A DNA stretch of 15,817 bases, taken from an uncultured Eubacteriales bacterium. Lineage in GTDB: Bacteria; Bacillota; Clostridia; Oscillospirales; Oscillospiraceae. A model generated the notes under the pieces. It was not told where the DNA came from and made no database searches. It saw nothing but the letters and a program-made list of their open reading frames with translations. Positions 1 through 6,225 of the stretch are shown here, one piece after another; the first letter of the stretch is position 1; every line of letters starts with the position of its first letter. The DNA is taken from contig USEU01000049.1 in NCBI GenBank assembly GCA_900553805.1, positions 1 through 15,817 on the forward strand. Reading direction: 5' to 3'. The position numbers were made by a program, and so were the translations under genes.

Positions 1-36
1 TGGCGGTCTATCTCTTGTTTTCGGTTGCTTGCTTCC

Positions 37-177
37 TTACCGTACATGAGCATTGGAAGCGGGGTTGTCCTGGCCGTAGCCTTCCAGAAGATTGATAACG
101 CCCCAGATACCCAGACCTGCGCCCAGGGCGACTACCAGGGTTTGCAGAACGCCTACTGCGCTGTTGAAAAATGCCAT
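37..177 (-). CDS. Maff2-type conjugative-element membrane peptide, C-terminally truncated
   Basis: This short frame encodes 46 residues. It begins MAFFNSAVGVLQTLVVAL and runs through one hydrophobic segment (about residues 8-31) to the conserved LLEGYGQDNP. That is the recognisable N-terminal half of the Maff2 family of small membrane proteins found next to VirD4 in Firmicutes conjugative elements. Family members as I remember them run to about 70 residues, with a glycine-rich KQLMAGGG-type stretch and a second hydrophobic segment. Here the family sequence stops after DNP, seven unrelated residues follow, and a TAA ends the frame. A Shine-Dalgarno sequence (AGGAGG-like, near 184-190) precedes the ATG at 177. 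The gene lies 29 bp downstream of virD4. It is most likely a remnant broken by a rearrangement near base 60. It could also be a short natural variant. Confidence 0.6.
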   Translation of the reverse strand: MAFFNSAVGVLQTLVVALGAGLGIWGVINLLEGYGQDNPASNAHVR

Positions 178-206
178 TCAAAATATCCTCCTAAAATTGG
201 TTTTGG

Positions 207-1871
207 TTATAGGTCAATCTCGTACACCTCAAAGGCATCCGTGGGCTTTACCTTGGGATGCCGCTTCATGTACCGCTCCATATCAAAGAGATTCTTGGGG
301 TCGGCGTCGGCGGTGTACCTATAGTTCGGGTGTTTTGTCAGATCGTATTTCTCCGAGAGAAACGGACGGACACCCCGCAGCATATAGATACACTTGCCGC
401 CGTCCATGACCGCCAATTCGTCCTGGGACATCAGCTCCTTTCCTAATTTCTGATAACTGAGGCCATAGGATACCTGACTGCCGCGGTTTTCAGACTGGTT
501 GGAAAGGTCAATGGTTTCCTTCCCTAGCAGCTCCGAAATCTCCTTCAGCGTGGATTTCTCCTTGCCTCCCAAAAACAAGGTGCTGTCGCAGTTACCTGCG
601 ATGGTATCCGCCGCGTCCTTGTAAATGGTCTTTAGCTGGCTCTGGGACTGCAAAATAATAGAAGCCGAGATTTCCCGGCTTCGGATGGTGGCAATGAGCT
701 TGTCAAAGTTCGGAATTTGACCGATATTGGCAAACTCGTCTAAGATCAGACGGACATGGACAGGCAGTCGCCCGCCGTAGAAGTCATCCGCCTTGTCACA
801 GAGCAGATTAAAAAGCTGGCTGTACATCAGAGCGGCTACGAAATTAAAGGTGCTGTCCGTATCCGAAAGGATCACAAACAGTGCCGTTTTTTCGTCGCCC
901 AGGGTGTCCAGCTCCAGCTCGTCCGTTTCCATAAGGTCCCGGAGTTCTTTTATGTCAAAGGAAGCCAGGCGCGCGCCGCAGCTCACTAAAATAGATTTTA
1001 AGGTCTTGCCCGCCGCCATCTTGAATTTGCGGTACTGCCTCACAGCAAAATGGTCCGGCTCCTTTTCCGCCAGCTTGGCAAAGAGAATATCCACTGGGCT
1101 TTGGTAGTTCTCATCATTCTCCCGGGCCTCGCTGGCGTTGATCAGATCCAACAGCATTGTGAAATTTCGCTCCGCCTCCGGGGCCTCGTACCAAATGTAG
1201 CCAATGAGCGCGGAGTAATAGAGCCGTTCCGCCTTGACCCAGAAATCTTCCGAAGATTTTTCACCTTCGCCCTTGGTGTTCATAATCAGGGCGTTTACCA
1301 GCTTCAAAATATCTTTTTCCGAGCGGATATAGGATAATGGATTGTATTTCATGGACTTTTGGAAGTTGATTAGGTTCAGGCACTTAATTCTGTACTGTTT
1401 CCGTACCAGGAAGGTGCCGATTTCCGGGAGCAGCGTACCTTTTGGGTCCGTGACCACATAGGAGCTGTGGGCCTGCAAAAGGGAAGGCTTGCAGAAGAAC
1501 CGGGTCTTGCCGCTGCCGGAGCCGCCGATGACCAGAATGTTCTTGTTCCGGGCGTACTTGGGTTCCTTGGGTCTGCTTGCCATTGTGATTCGCTCTGTTT
1601 GGGTCATTGGAATATTCTGAAAGAAATCCGGGTCCATATAGGGGGCTATGTCCGCGGGTGTGCCCCATCGGGCGCTGCCGTATTCCACGCCGTGACGGTA
1701 CTTCTTCTGATTCTGCCGCCGAATCGCCACAGCCAGCCACAGGAACACCCCGGAGGCAATGCCCCAGAGGATATCCACCGGCTGGATGCTGGGCAGAGGA
1801 TTGGTAAAGGCAGCAGAAAAGCCCTCCGTTAAATGCAGCAGCCGGGAAGAAAGATCGTCTCCGGGCGCCAA
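207..1871 (-). CDS. VirD4/TraG-family type IV secretion coupling ATPase (start uncertain)
   Basis: The product is a type IV coupling protein, the inner-membrane ATPase that passes the relaxase-DNA complex to the conjugation channel. Counting from the TTG at 1871 it has 554 residues. There is a hydrophobic segment at about 32-50, the conserved EYGSARWG motif at 63-70, a Walker A GGSGSGKT at 116-123, a Walker B LILDEF at 375-380 and the following LQSQSQLKTIY stretch at 407-417. The family sequence clearly continues upstream in the same frame: codons 1955-1872 read VNIKKFIIPNIPYVLFAYLG and onward, which is the first membrane helix. In that stretch no ATG, GTG or TTG exists before 1871. The codon at 1955-1953 is GTA, overlapping the TAA stop of the gene before it. 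A GTG there would give the usual overlapped start. Starting at TTG 1871 would remove the first membrane helix, so the gene may be impaired or may use a non-standard start. Confidence 0.85.
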   Translation of the reverse strand: MAPGDDLSSRLLHLTEGFSAAFTNPLPSIQPVDILWGIASGVFLWLAVAIRRQNQKKYRHGVEYGSARWGTPADIAPYMDPDFFQNIPMTQTERITMASRPKEPKYARNKNILVIGGSGSGKTRFFCKPSLLQAHSSYVVTDPKGTLLPEIGTFLVRKQYRIKCLNLINFQKSMKYNPLSYIRSEKDILKLVNALIMNTKGEGEKSSEDFWVKAERLYYSALIGYIWYEAPEAERNFTMLLDLINASEARENDENYQSPVDILFAKLAEKEPDHFAVRQYRKFKMAAGKTLKSILVSCGARLASFDIKELRDLMETDELELDTLGDEKTALFVILSDTDSTFNFVAALMYSQLFNLLCDKADDFYGGRLPVHVRLILDEFANIGQIPNFDKLIATIRSREISASIILQSQSQLKTIYKDAADTIAGNCDSTLFLGGKEKSTLKEISELLGKETIDLSNQSENRGSQVSYGLSYQKLGKELMSQDELAVMDGGKCIYMLRGVRPFLSEKYDLTKHPNYRYTADADPKNLFDMERYMKRHPKVKPTDAFEVYEIDL

Positions 1872-1951
1872 ACGAAGGGCTTGGGATGCCTTGCCACCCA
1901 GGTAGGCGAACAGGACATAGGGAATATTGGGGATAATAAATTTCTTGATGT

Positions 1952-2422
1952 TTACCGCAGCACACCTCGATCCTTTTCTTTGACCAGCTCTTTTTCCAAA
2001 GGTTTCGGCTGCATTTCCGCTTGCTTCACGGCCTTTGCCAGCTGCGCTCGGAGAGATGGCTTCCGGTTGAGCTTTCTAGCGGTGAACTCCTGGAAGGCTG
2101 CCGTAATGGCATCCGCGTCCCGGCTCTTGAAGAACACCAGATACCGGGGCTGCTCCGAAGCGGTGTCCTTTTTCAGTGCAAAATCCACATGGTATTTCTT
2201 CGCCGTCTGTGTAAAGCACCGGATGTTCTTCTCGGTGATCTCGATATTGGAAAGACCCGCGTTCTGACCGGCCAGTTGCTTTAGAGTCTGCTTACCCCGG
2301 TAGATTTTGGGATGCTTTTTCTGACTCAGGTAGACCCGGATAGCCCGGTCTAAAATCTGTTCCGTCATTTTTGCGGAGCTGATGATAAGGGCAACAGACT
2401 TGCCCGTGACTTCCTCCTGCAT
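1952..2422 (-). CDS. PcfB family (DUF3801) conjugation accessory protein
   Basis: The product has 156 residues and starts MQEEVTGKSVALIISSAKMT. It matches the PcfB/DUF3801 family, known from enterococcal pCF10-type plasmids and Firmicutes conjugative elements, where it is thought to help bring the relaxase complex to the coupling protein. The central block (residues about 30-115) has the family pattern KKHPKIYRGKQTLKQL followed by NIEITEKNIRCF and RYLVFFKSRDADAITAAF. The C-terminus is charged and probably disordered. There is no signal peptide or membrane segment, so it should act in the cytoplasm. The ATG follows the initiator gene's TAA directly, with a GGAGGG ribosome site inside that gene's end. 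The stop overlaps the VirD4 reading frame. Translational coupling along this operon is likely. Confidence 0.8.
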   Translation of the reverse strand: MQEEVTGKSVALIISSAKMTEQILDRAIRVYLSQKKHPKIYRGKQTLKQLAGQNAGLSNIEITEKNIRCFTQTAKKYHVDFALKKDTASEQPRYLVFFKSRDADAITAAFQEFTARKLNRKPSLRAQLAKAVKQAEMQPKPLEKELVKEKDRGVLR

Positions 2423-3286
2423 TTACCCTCCTTCCGCCAGATCGTGCTGCACCAGGGCTGAATAGTAGCTGCCCATGGTGACGCCGGCGTTGTATAGCGC
2501 CGCCAACAGATATTTCTTGATGTTCCTGATCCGGGTGGTGTTCTCCTTCATACAGGCAAGCACATACTGGATGTGGCTGCTTGTCAGTTTCAGAAACCGG
2601 GAGCGAACTACCTCTGCCGGGAAATCGTCGCTGGCAATGCGGATGGTTTTCCGGGAGGTGCAAACCGTATCCACCAGGATCTCCACGATCTCGTCCAGCT
2701 GTTCCTGGTCGATCTGTGGATTCTGAATAAGAACGTCATAGTCGATGTTTTCCAGAAGGATATCCCGATACCGATCTCTGACTTCCATCCCATCCGTTCC
2801 TATCCCCGTTTCCTGGGAAGGGCGATACGATGGGATAGGATGGATTTCATCCGTAATTTCTAAATCTTTCTTTGATCTATCTTTCTTTTCTTTATCTTTA
2901 TTTAATTGCGCGGTCATTTCCGGACACGGGGTATCCATATCCGGGTTTTCCGTATCTGGACGCTCCGGCTCCGGCGGTGCCGACTGTGGCTTGTAGGGTG
3001 TTTCGTAGATGATGTACTCCACATCTACGATCTTGCCCTTGCTGTCTCGGATACGGCTGCGGACAATATACCCCGCCTGCTCCAATTCCCGAAGAGCCGA
3101 GCCGATGCAGTCGGCCCCCTCTTTGCAGATGGCCGCCAGTCCTCTTGTGGTGTAGTTCCACTCCTCCGGGAGGGACAGCATCATGGAAAGCAGCCCCTTA
3201 GACTTCAAGGACAGCTCTGTGTCCCGCAGATGGTGGTTAGACATGACCGTATAATCCCGGTTTCGCTCAATGCGGAAAACTGCCAC
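2423..3286 (-). CDS. Winged-helix replication-initiator-like protein of conjugative elements (DUF6017 type)
   Basis: I place the start at the GTG at 3286, giving 287 residues beginning (M)AVFRIERNRDYTVMSNHHL, the usual N-terminus of this family. An AAGGAGG at 3295-3301 sits 8 bases upstream. The frame is open to 3430, but that extension has no ribosome site and lies in the structured leader. Residues about 20-95 form a winged helix-turn-helix of replication-initiator/RepA-like type (LSLKSKGLLSMMLSLPEEW, then ALRELEQAGYIVRSR). A lysine- and glutamate-rich, AT-rich linker follows (about 125-165). The C-terminal third (about 180-285) is the DUF6017-type domain, including HIQYVLACMKENTTRIRNIK. 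It is the first gene of the operon with pcfB and virD4. The family is usually annotated as a replication initiator, so DNA binding is well supported while the role in element replication is inferred. Confidence 0.8.
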   Translation of the reverse strand: MAVFRIERNRDYTVMSNHHLRDTELSLKSKGLLSMMLSLPEEWNYTTRGLAAICKEGADCIGSALRELEQAGYIVRSRIRDSKGKIVDVEYIIYETPYKPQSAPPEPERPDTENPDMDTPCPEMTAQLNKDKEKKDRSKKDLEITDEIHPIPSYRPSQETGIGTDGMEVRDRYRDILLENIDYDVLIQNPQIDQEQLDEIVEILVDTVCTSRKTIRIASDDFPAEVVRSRFLKLTSSHIQYVLACMKENTTRIRNIKKYLLAALYNAGVTMGSYYSALVQHDLAEGG

Positions 3287-3338
3287 TTTGATGACCTCCT
3301 TCTTGGTAAAAATAAGTGTTGATTTTCGTAGTCTTGTT

Positions 3339-3420
3339 GGCCTGTATTCCCTTAAAAAGTCCCCCGTGTGAAAACACACAGGAAGCATTTTATTCGCCGC
3401 TCTCAAAGGAAACACAGGCC
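3339..3420 (-). promoter_or_regulatory. Structured 5' leader of the initiator-like gene
   Basis: Read on the minus strand, bases 3420-3406 pair with 3353-3339 over 15 consecutive positions, including two G-U pairs. Inside this, bases around 3384-3361 form a second hairpin of about 10 pairs with a UUUU loop (GUGUG/CACAC at its tip). The whole fold lies 53-134 bases upstream of the GTG start at 3286, where an mRNA leader would be. No riboswitch class is recognised. A regulatory leader or attenuation role is inferred from position and fold only. Confidence 0.45.
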
Positions 3421-3444
3421 GATTTTCCACCCTATTTACTACAC

Positions 3445-3478
3445 AAAAAGGCGACTGCCGGGAAGCAATCGCCTTTTT
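3445..3478. terminator. Bidirectional terminator-type hairpin 1
   Basis: A perfect 10-bp stem pairs AAAAAGGCGA at 3445-3454 with TCGCCTTTTT at 3469-3478 around a 14-base loop. A T run follows the stem in either direction, as expected of a bidirectional intrinsic terminator. On the minus strand it lies upstream of the initiator leader, so it would stop read-through into the conjugation operon, or act as an attenuator if the promoter lies further upstream. Confidence 0.65.
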
Positions 3479-3488
3479 GAGAGGGAAT

Positions 3489-3632
3489 ATGAAGCGAGAA
3501 AAACACGAAATTCACTGCTCTGAAATTGAAAAACGTCTAGGGAAATACTTCTTTTTTGAAAAGTCCTATAAGAACACTCGTACCAAAAAGCGGGTCATCC
3601 GAACGGATGACCCGCTTTTTGGTACATTTTGA
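3489..3632 (+). CDS. Possible small protein, 47 residues, unknown
   Basis: An ATG at 3489 follows a GAGAGGG ribosome-site-like sequence at about 3479-3485 and opens a 47-codon frame ending in TGA at 3630-3632. The product begins MKREKHEIHCSEIEKRLGKY, is strongly basic (rich in K and R), and has no membrane segment. I do not recognise it. The last 15 or so codons lie inside the 21-bp hairpin at 3580-3625, which argues that the 3' part is shaped by the terminator rather than by coding needs. It may be a real small protein of the element with a terminator overlapping its end, or chance. Confidence 0.25.
   Translation: MKREKHEIHCSEIEKRLGKYFFFEKSYKNTRTKKRVIRTDDPLFGTF
3580..3625. terminator. Bidirectional terminator-type hairpin 2 (21-bp perfect stem)
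   Basis: Bases 3580-3600 pair perfectly with 3605-3625, leaving the four-base loop GAAC. The GC-rich core (GCGGGTCATCC with its complement) is flanked by A5 on the left and T5 on the right, the form of an intrinsic terminator working in both directions. It is the strongest hairpin in the window after the palindrome at 6195. Confidence 0.7.
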
Positions 3633-3666
3633 AAAGGCCGGAGGGAATGAAAACCCTCCGGCCTTT
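3633..3666. terminator. Bidirectional terminator-type hairpin 3
   Basis: AAAGGCCGGAGGG at 3633-3645 pairs without mismatch with CCCTCCGGCCTTT at 3654-3666 around an 8-base loop. Short T runs flank it on both strands. It lies only 8 bases from hairpin 2, so the two work as a tandem terminator. Confidence 0.65.
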
Positions 3667-3738
3667 GGCATTTACACAAGTTACTTGGCATTACCGGCCA
3701 TGGTACTCAAATGAGTACAGTGTCACGAATGCGCATTC
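3665..3738 (+). promoter_or_regulatory. Operator-like repeat cluster upstream of the ECF sigma gene
   Basis: Three symmetric or repeated signals lie 98-171 bases before the sigma start: a direct repeat TTGGCATT at 3665-3672 and 3685-3692 (20 bp apart, two helical turns); an inverted repeat GTACTCA-AA-TGAGTAC at 3703-3718; and a perfect 12-bp palindrome GAATGCGCATTC at 3727-3738. Such a group is typical of regulator binding sites. Which protein binds is unknown. Confidence 0.4.
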
Positions 3739-3835
3739 ATCAAATTTCCGAAAAGTATCGGGGCAGCTGTGAGTTTATTGGGTCAAAATCGGTCTATAAG
3801 GGTGAGGCGCCAAAAAATGAGTGAGGTGAGTTTAA

Positions 3836-4390
3836 ATGGATGACAGCAAAATTATTGAGCTGTTCTTTGCCCGGAACCAGGAGGCCATCCAGCAGACGGA
3901 TAAGGTCTATGGACGGCGGCTGTTTCTGCTGGCAGACAGGATCGTGCAGAATGAGCAGGACGCGGAGGAAAGCGTCAGCGATACCTATATGAAGGCGTGG
4001 GACACGATCCCGCCCCAGCGGCCGGTGCATTTCTTTGCGTACATTGCCAAAATCTGCCGGAACCTTGCGCTGAAGCGGGTGGACTGGAAAAATGCCCAGA
4101 AGCGCAGCGCTGAGATCGTCGCCCTGACCCAGGAGATGGAGGGCTGCATCCCGGACGCTTCCCAGGACGCTCGGATAGAGGCCCGGGAGTTGGGTCGGCT
4201 TCTGGACGCGTTTCTGCGGACGCTGACGCCGGAAAATCAGATGGTGTTCCTGCGCCGGTACTGGTATGCGGATACCGTTGCGCAGATCGCCGCCCGGTAC
4301 GGCATCGGGCAGAGCGCCGTACAGATGCGGCTGAGCCGGACGAAGGGCAAACTGGCGGCATACCTTGCGAAGGAGGGAATTCAGGTATGA
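3836..4390 (+). CDS. ECF-type sigma-70 family RNA polymerase sigma factor
   Basis: The product has 184 residues, the usual length for an extracytoplasmic-function sigma factor. Region 2 is at about residues 5-85, with the DAEESVSDTYMKAWDTIPP block at 42-60 and FFAYIAKICRNLALKR at 66-81. A short linker follows. Region 4 is at about 120-175, with the helix-turn-helix IAARYGIGQSAVQMRLSRTK at 151-170 that reads the -35 element. There is no region 1.1 or 3, as expected. The ATG at 3836 follows GAGGTGAG. The stop overlaps the start of the next gene by four bases (ATGA, 4387-4390), so the two proteins should be made together. The likely role is redirecting RNA polymerase to a small regulon in response to a signal passed on by the partner. 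Target genes cannot be named. Confidence 0.9.
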   Translation: MDDSKIIELFFARNQEAIQQTDKVYGRRLFLLADRIVQNEQDAEESVSDTYMKAWDTIPPQRPVHFFAYIAKICRNLALKRVDWKNAQKRSAEIVALTQEMEGCIPDASQDARIEARELGRLLDAFLRTLTPENQMVFLRRYWYADTVAQIAARYGIGQSAVQMRLSRTKGKLAAYLAKEGIQV

Positions 4391-6180
4391 AAGGAAAGGA
4401 TATTTTACAGGGGCTGGAATACATCGGGGATGATCTCATTGAAAACGCGGAATTTGGGCAGTTTCCCGCCGAGGAACAGGAAACCCGGAAAACCCGCCGC
4501 CCCATCCGGCGTCCGCTGCTGGTTGCCGCACTGATCGCGCTGCTGTTTTTGCTGGCGGGGTGCTCCGTTGTCTACGCGGTTTATGTGCTGAGAATGGGGA
4601 GCGTGAAAATCGGAACCGGCACCGCACAGCGTGACTATTCCCTGGTGGACGGGGTGTATGTGGAGGATCCCCACACCGTCGATACCACCACCCTGACCCT
4701 GGCGGGGCTGGAAGGCTCCAATGCCTACAAGGCCTGCGCGGATTACTATGCCTTCAACACCGAGTACCAAGCCAATGGCGAACAGATGCGCAGTGAAGGC
4801 ACCCTGCCGGAAAACTACTGGGATGACTATGGAAACGTCATGTACGAAAAAGGGTTGGAGCTGGCTGAAAAATACGGTCTGAAGCCGGAGGGACAGTCCC
4901 TGAGCTTCCGCACCACCCGGAATCTGTGCAACGCGCTGGGCGTGGAGCGGTTCATACGGGACAATCAGGGCATCGGCGCGGATATCGATGCTGGCGGATG
5001 CTACGACACCGGCAATTTCTGGCTGAATATGAGCTTCCGCTTCCCGGAAAACAGCGGCTATGACGTGACCTATTCCCTGGGTGCGCTCCACTGGAATCGG
5101 TACGACTGCTTCAGCCCGGACTATGTGACACTGGAGGACAACGGCGACTGGGTGGAGCGGAGCTACACCACTGCCTCCGGGAACACCGTACTGATTCTCC
5201 GCTCCCCCAACCAGGAGCGTGGCTATATCCTTTGTGACCGGGGGGATGCCATGATGTCATTGCGGCTGGATGTGAACCCGGAATTTTACAGTGAAGCAGG
5301 CGGCGTTGTTTCCGTTGAGCGGGAGTATATGACGGACGAGCAGCTGAACCTGGTGGCCGACACCATTGATTTCGCCATTTCACCCAGAATTCCCACCCAG
5401 GCGGATGTGGATGCCCAGGCGCTGCCGCCCCAGGAGGCAACCCAGGATGGCTACACCCTCCGGCTGAAATCCGTGGAGACGGATGGCTATGTGGCGCGGG
5501 TTCTTATCAGCGTCACCGCCCCGGAGGGAGTGGACATTGAGAATCTGAAAATCGGCACTGACCGCACATCCTTTACCACGGCCGGACGGCAATCCCGCCA
5601 CGGTGGCGGAGGACTCAGCGCGGTTGTTGCGGACGGCGACGGGCTTGCCAACACCATAGACCTTCTGGCGGAATACTATGAATCCTTTCAGGATGGACTG
5701 CGGCCCTTTGAGCTTGGCGCCACATGGGATCTGGGCATCATAGACCTGTATGCAGATAAACGGAGCGCGTCCTCCCAAATTCTTGCGGAGGGGGAATGGC
5801 ATTTTTCCATCACCTTCGACGAAACCAACACCGACTACCGGGAGTTGGAGCTTCTGTCAAGCCCCATCACCATGAAGGGCAGCGTCGGTTGGCTGGCGGA
5901 CGGAACGGATGTCCTGATGGATTTCCCCATTGCCTCCTTTAAGCTGCGCAAATTCAGCAGCGAGATCACCCGGGATACCGCTGCGGAAACCGAAGAGCAG
6001 CGTGCCGAAGCCGAAATGTGTGACCCGGAATTCTATGCGTGGCGCGGCCACCTTACCTATGCCGTTATGAAGGACGGTACACAAATTCAGTTGCTTCCCG
6101 ACAGAAATTGTGATCCCATTGATCTTGCGCAGGTAGACTACGTTCTCCTTGCCGACGGCAGAAAGCTGCCGGTTTCCTGA
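4387..6180 (+). CDS. Membrane-anchored protein, probable anti-sigma factor of the upstream ECF sigma
   Basis: The product has 597 residues. Residues 1-42 are a short cytoplasmic part (MKGKDILQGLEYIGDDLIEN and a basic RRPIRRP just before the membrane). This resembles the N-terminus of Clostridia anti-sigma proteins that follow sigma-70 genes. Residues 43-68 form a single membrane helix, so the remaining 530 residues should be outside the cell. The outer part has at least two stretches: about 85-325, rich in Y, D and N, and about 345-590, reminiscent of the DUF4179/DUF5643-type beta domains found in such proteins (YTLRLKSVETDGYVARVLIS; ITMKGSVGWLADGTDVLMDF). The four-base overlap with the sigma gene supports a sigma/anti-sigma pair. 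LAGC at 56-59 looks like a lipobox, but lies too far from the N-terminus. The stimulus is unknown. Confidence 0.65.
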   Translation: MKGKDILQGLEYIGDDLIENAEFGQFPAEEQETRKTRRPIRRPLLVAALIALLFLLAGCSVVYAVYVLRMGSVKIGTGTAQRDYSLVDGVYVEDPHTVDTTTLTLAGLEGSNAYKACADYYAFNTEYQANGEQMRSEGTLPENYWDDYGNVMYEKGLELAEKYGLKPEGQSLSFRTTRNLCNALGVERFIRDNQGIGADIDAGGCYDTGNFWLNMSFRFPENSGYDVTYSLGALHWNRYDCFSPDYVTLEDNGDWVERSYTTASGNTVLILRSPNQERGYILCDRGDAMMSLRLDVNPEFYSEAGGVVSVEREYMTDEQLNLVADTIDFAISPRIPTQADVDAQALPPQEATQDGYTLRLKSVETDGYVARVLISVTAPEGVDIENLKIGTDRTSFTTAGRQSRHGGGGLSAVVADGDGLANTIDLLAEYYESFQDGLRPFELGATWDLGIIDLYADKRSASSQILAEGEWHFSITFDETNTDYRELELLSSPITMKGSVGWLADGTDVLMDFPIASFKLRKFSSEITRDTAAETEEQRAEAEMCDPEFYAWRGHLTYAVMKDGTQIQLLPDRNCDPIDLAQVDYVLLADGRKLPVS

Positions 6181-6194
6181 CACATGCACGAAAA

Positions 6195-6218
6195 GGGGTG
6201 CGCCGCGCGGCGCACCCC
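6195..6218. terminator. Terminator: 24-bp perfect palindrome between convergent operons
   Basis: Bases 6195-6218 are a perfect GC-rich palindrome (GGGGTGCGCCG and its complement around CG). It lies 15 bases after the stop of the anti-sigma gene and about 75 bases after the mtnN stop on the other strand. On the minus strand TTTT follows directly, so it works best as terminator of the luxS-mtnN operon. On the plus strand AAACTTT follows, a weaker signal. Confidence 0.7.
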
Positions 6219-6225
6219 AAACTTT

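Larger units (their letters stand above)
1..3478 (-). mobile_element. Part of an integrative conjugative element (conjugation module)
   Basis: Four minus-strand genes stand in the order usual for Clostridia conjugative elements: initiator-like DUF6017 protein, PcfB, VirD4 coupling protein, Maff2. Spacing is tight: PcfB starts directly after the initiator stop, and the VirD4 frame overlaps the PcfB stop. The element continues, or once continued, beyond base 1. No relaxase, integrase or attachment site is visible, so the right boundary is only inferred to lie between the terminator cluster (3445-3666) and the ECF sigma gene at 3836, where gene content and direction change. The missing VirD4 start codon and the truncated Maff2 suggest that this copy is decaying. 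Confidence 0.65.
3287..3835. other. 549-bp hairpin-rich boundary between the conjugation module and the ECF sigma operon
   Basis: This stretch holds the initiator leader (3339-3420), three perfect hairpins (3445-3478, 3580-3625, 3633-3666), one possible 47-codon frame (3489-3632), and the operator-like repeats in front of the sigma gene (3665-3738). No recombinase gene or duplicated attachment core can be seen. The two flanking operons diverge, so both promoters must lie here. I could not identify a convincing promoter for the minus-strand operon. For the sigma gene only a weak TTTATT / TATAAG pair (about 3774-3800) is present. Confidence 0.6.

Noticed and set aside
1384..1965. 193-codon minus-strand frame starting GTG at 1965, overlapping virD4 and the pcfB end
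   Set aside because: It is the same strand as virD4 in another frame, with a P-, G- and R-rich product of no known type; the virD4 frame itself carries the conserved motifs in this stretch.
3287..3430. N-terminal extension of the initiator-like protein up to an ATG at 3430
   Set aside because: No ribosome site stands before that ATG, the stretch is the folded leader, and the family N-terminus begins at the GTG at 3286 behind a strong AAGGAGG.
3580..3666. CRISPR-like repeat unit or paired attachment site
   Set aside because: The two palindromes differ in sequence, do not repeat with regular spacers, and have terminator-type flanks; no integrase or cas gene is near.
4552..4563. Lipobox LAGC suggesting that the anti-sigma-like protein is a lipoprotein
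   Set aside because: The cysteine is residue 59, in the middle of the membrane helix and behind a 42-residue charged region, which is too far from the N-terminus for a type II signal peptide.
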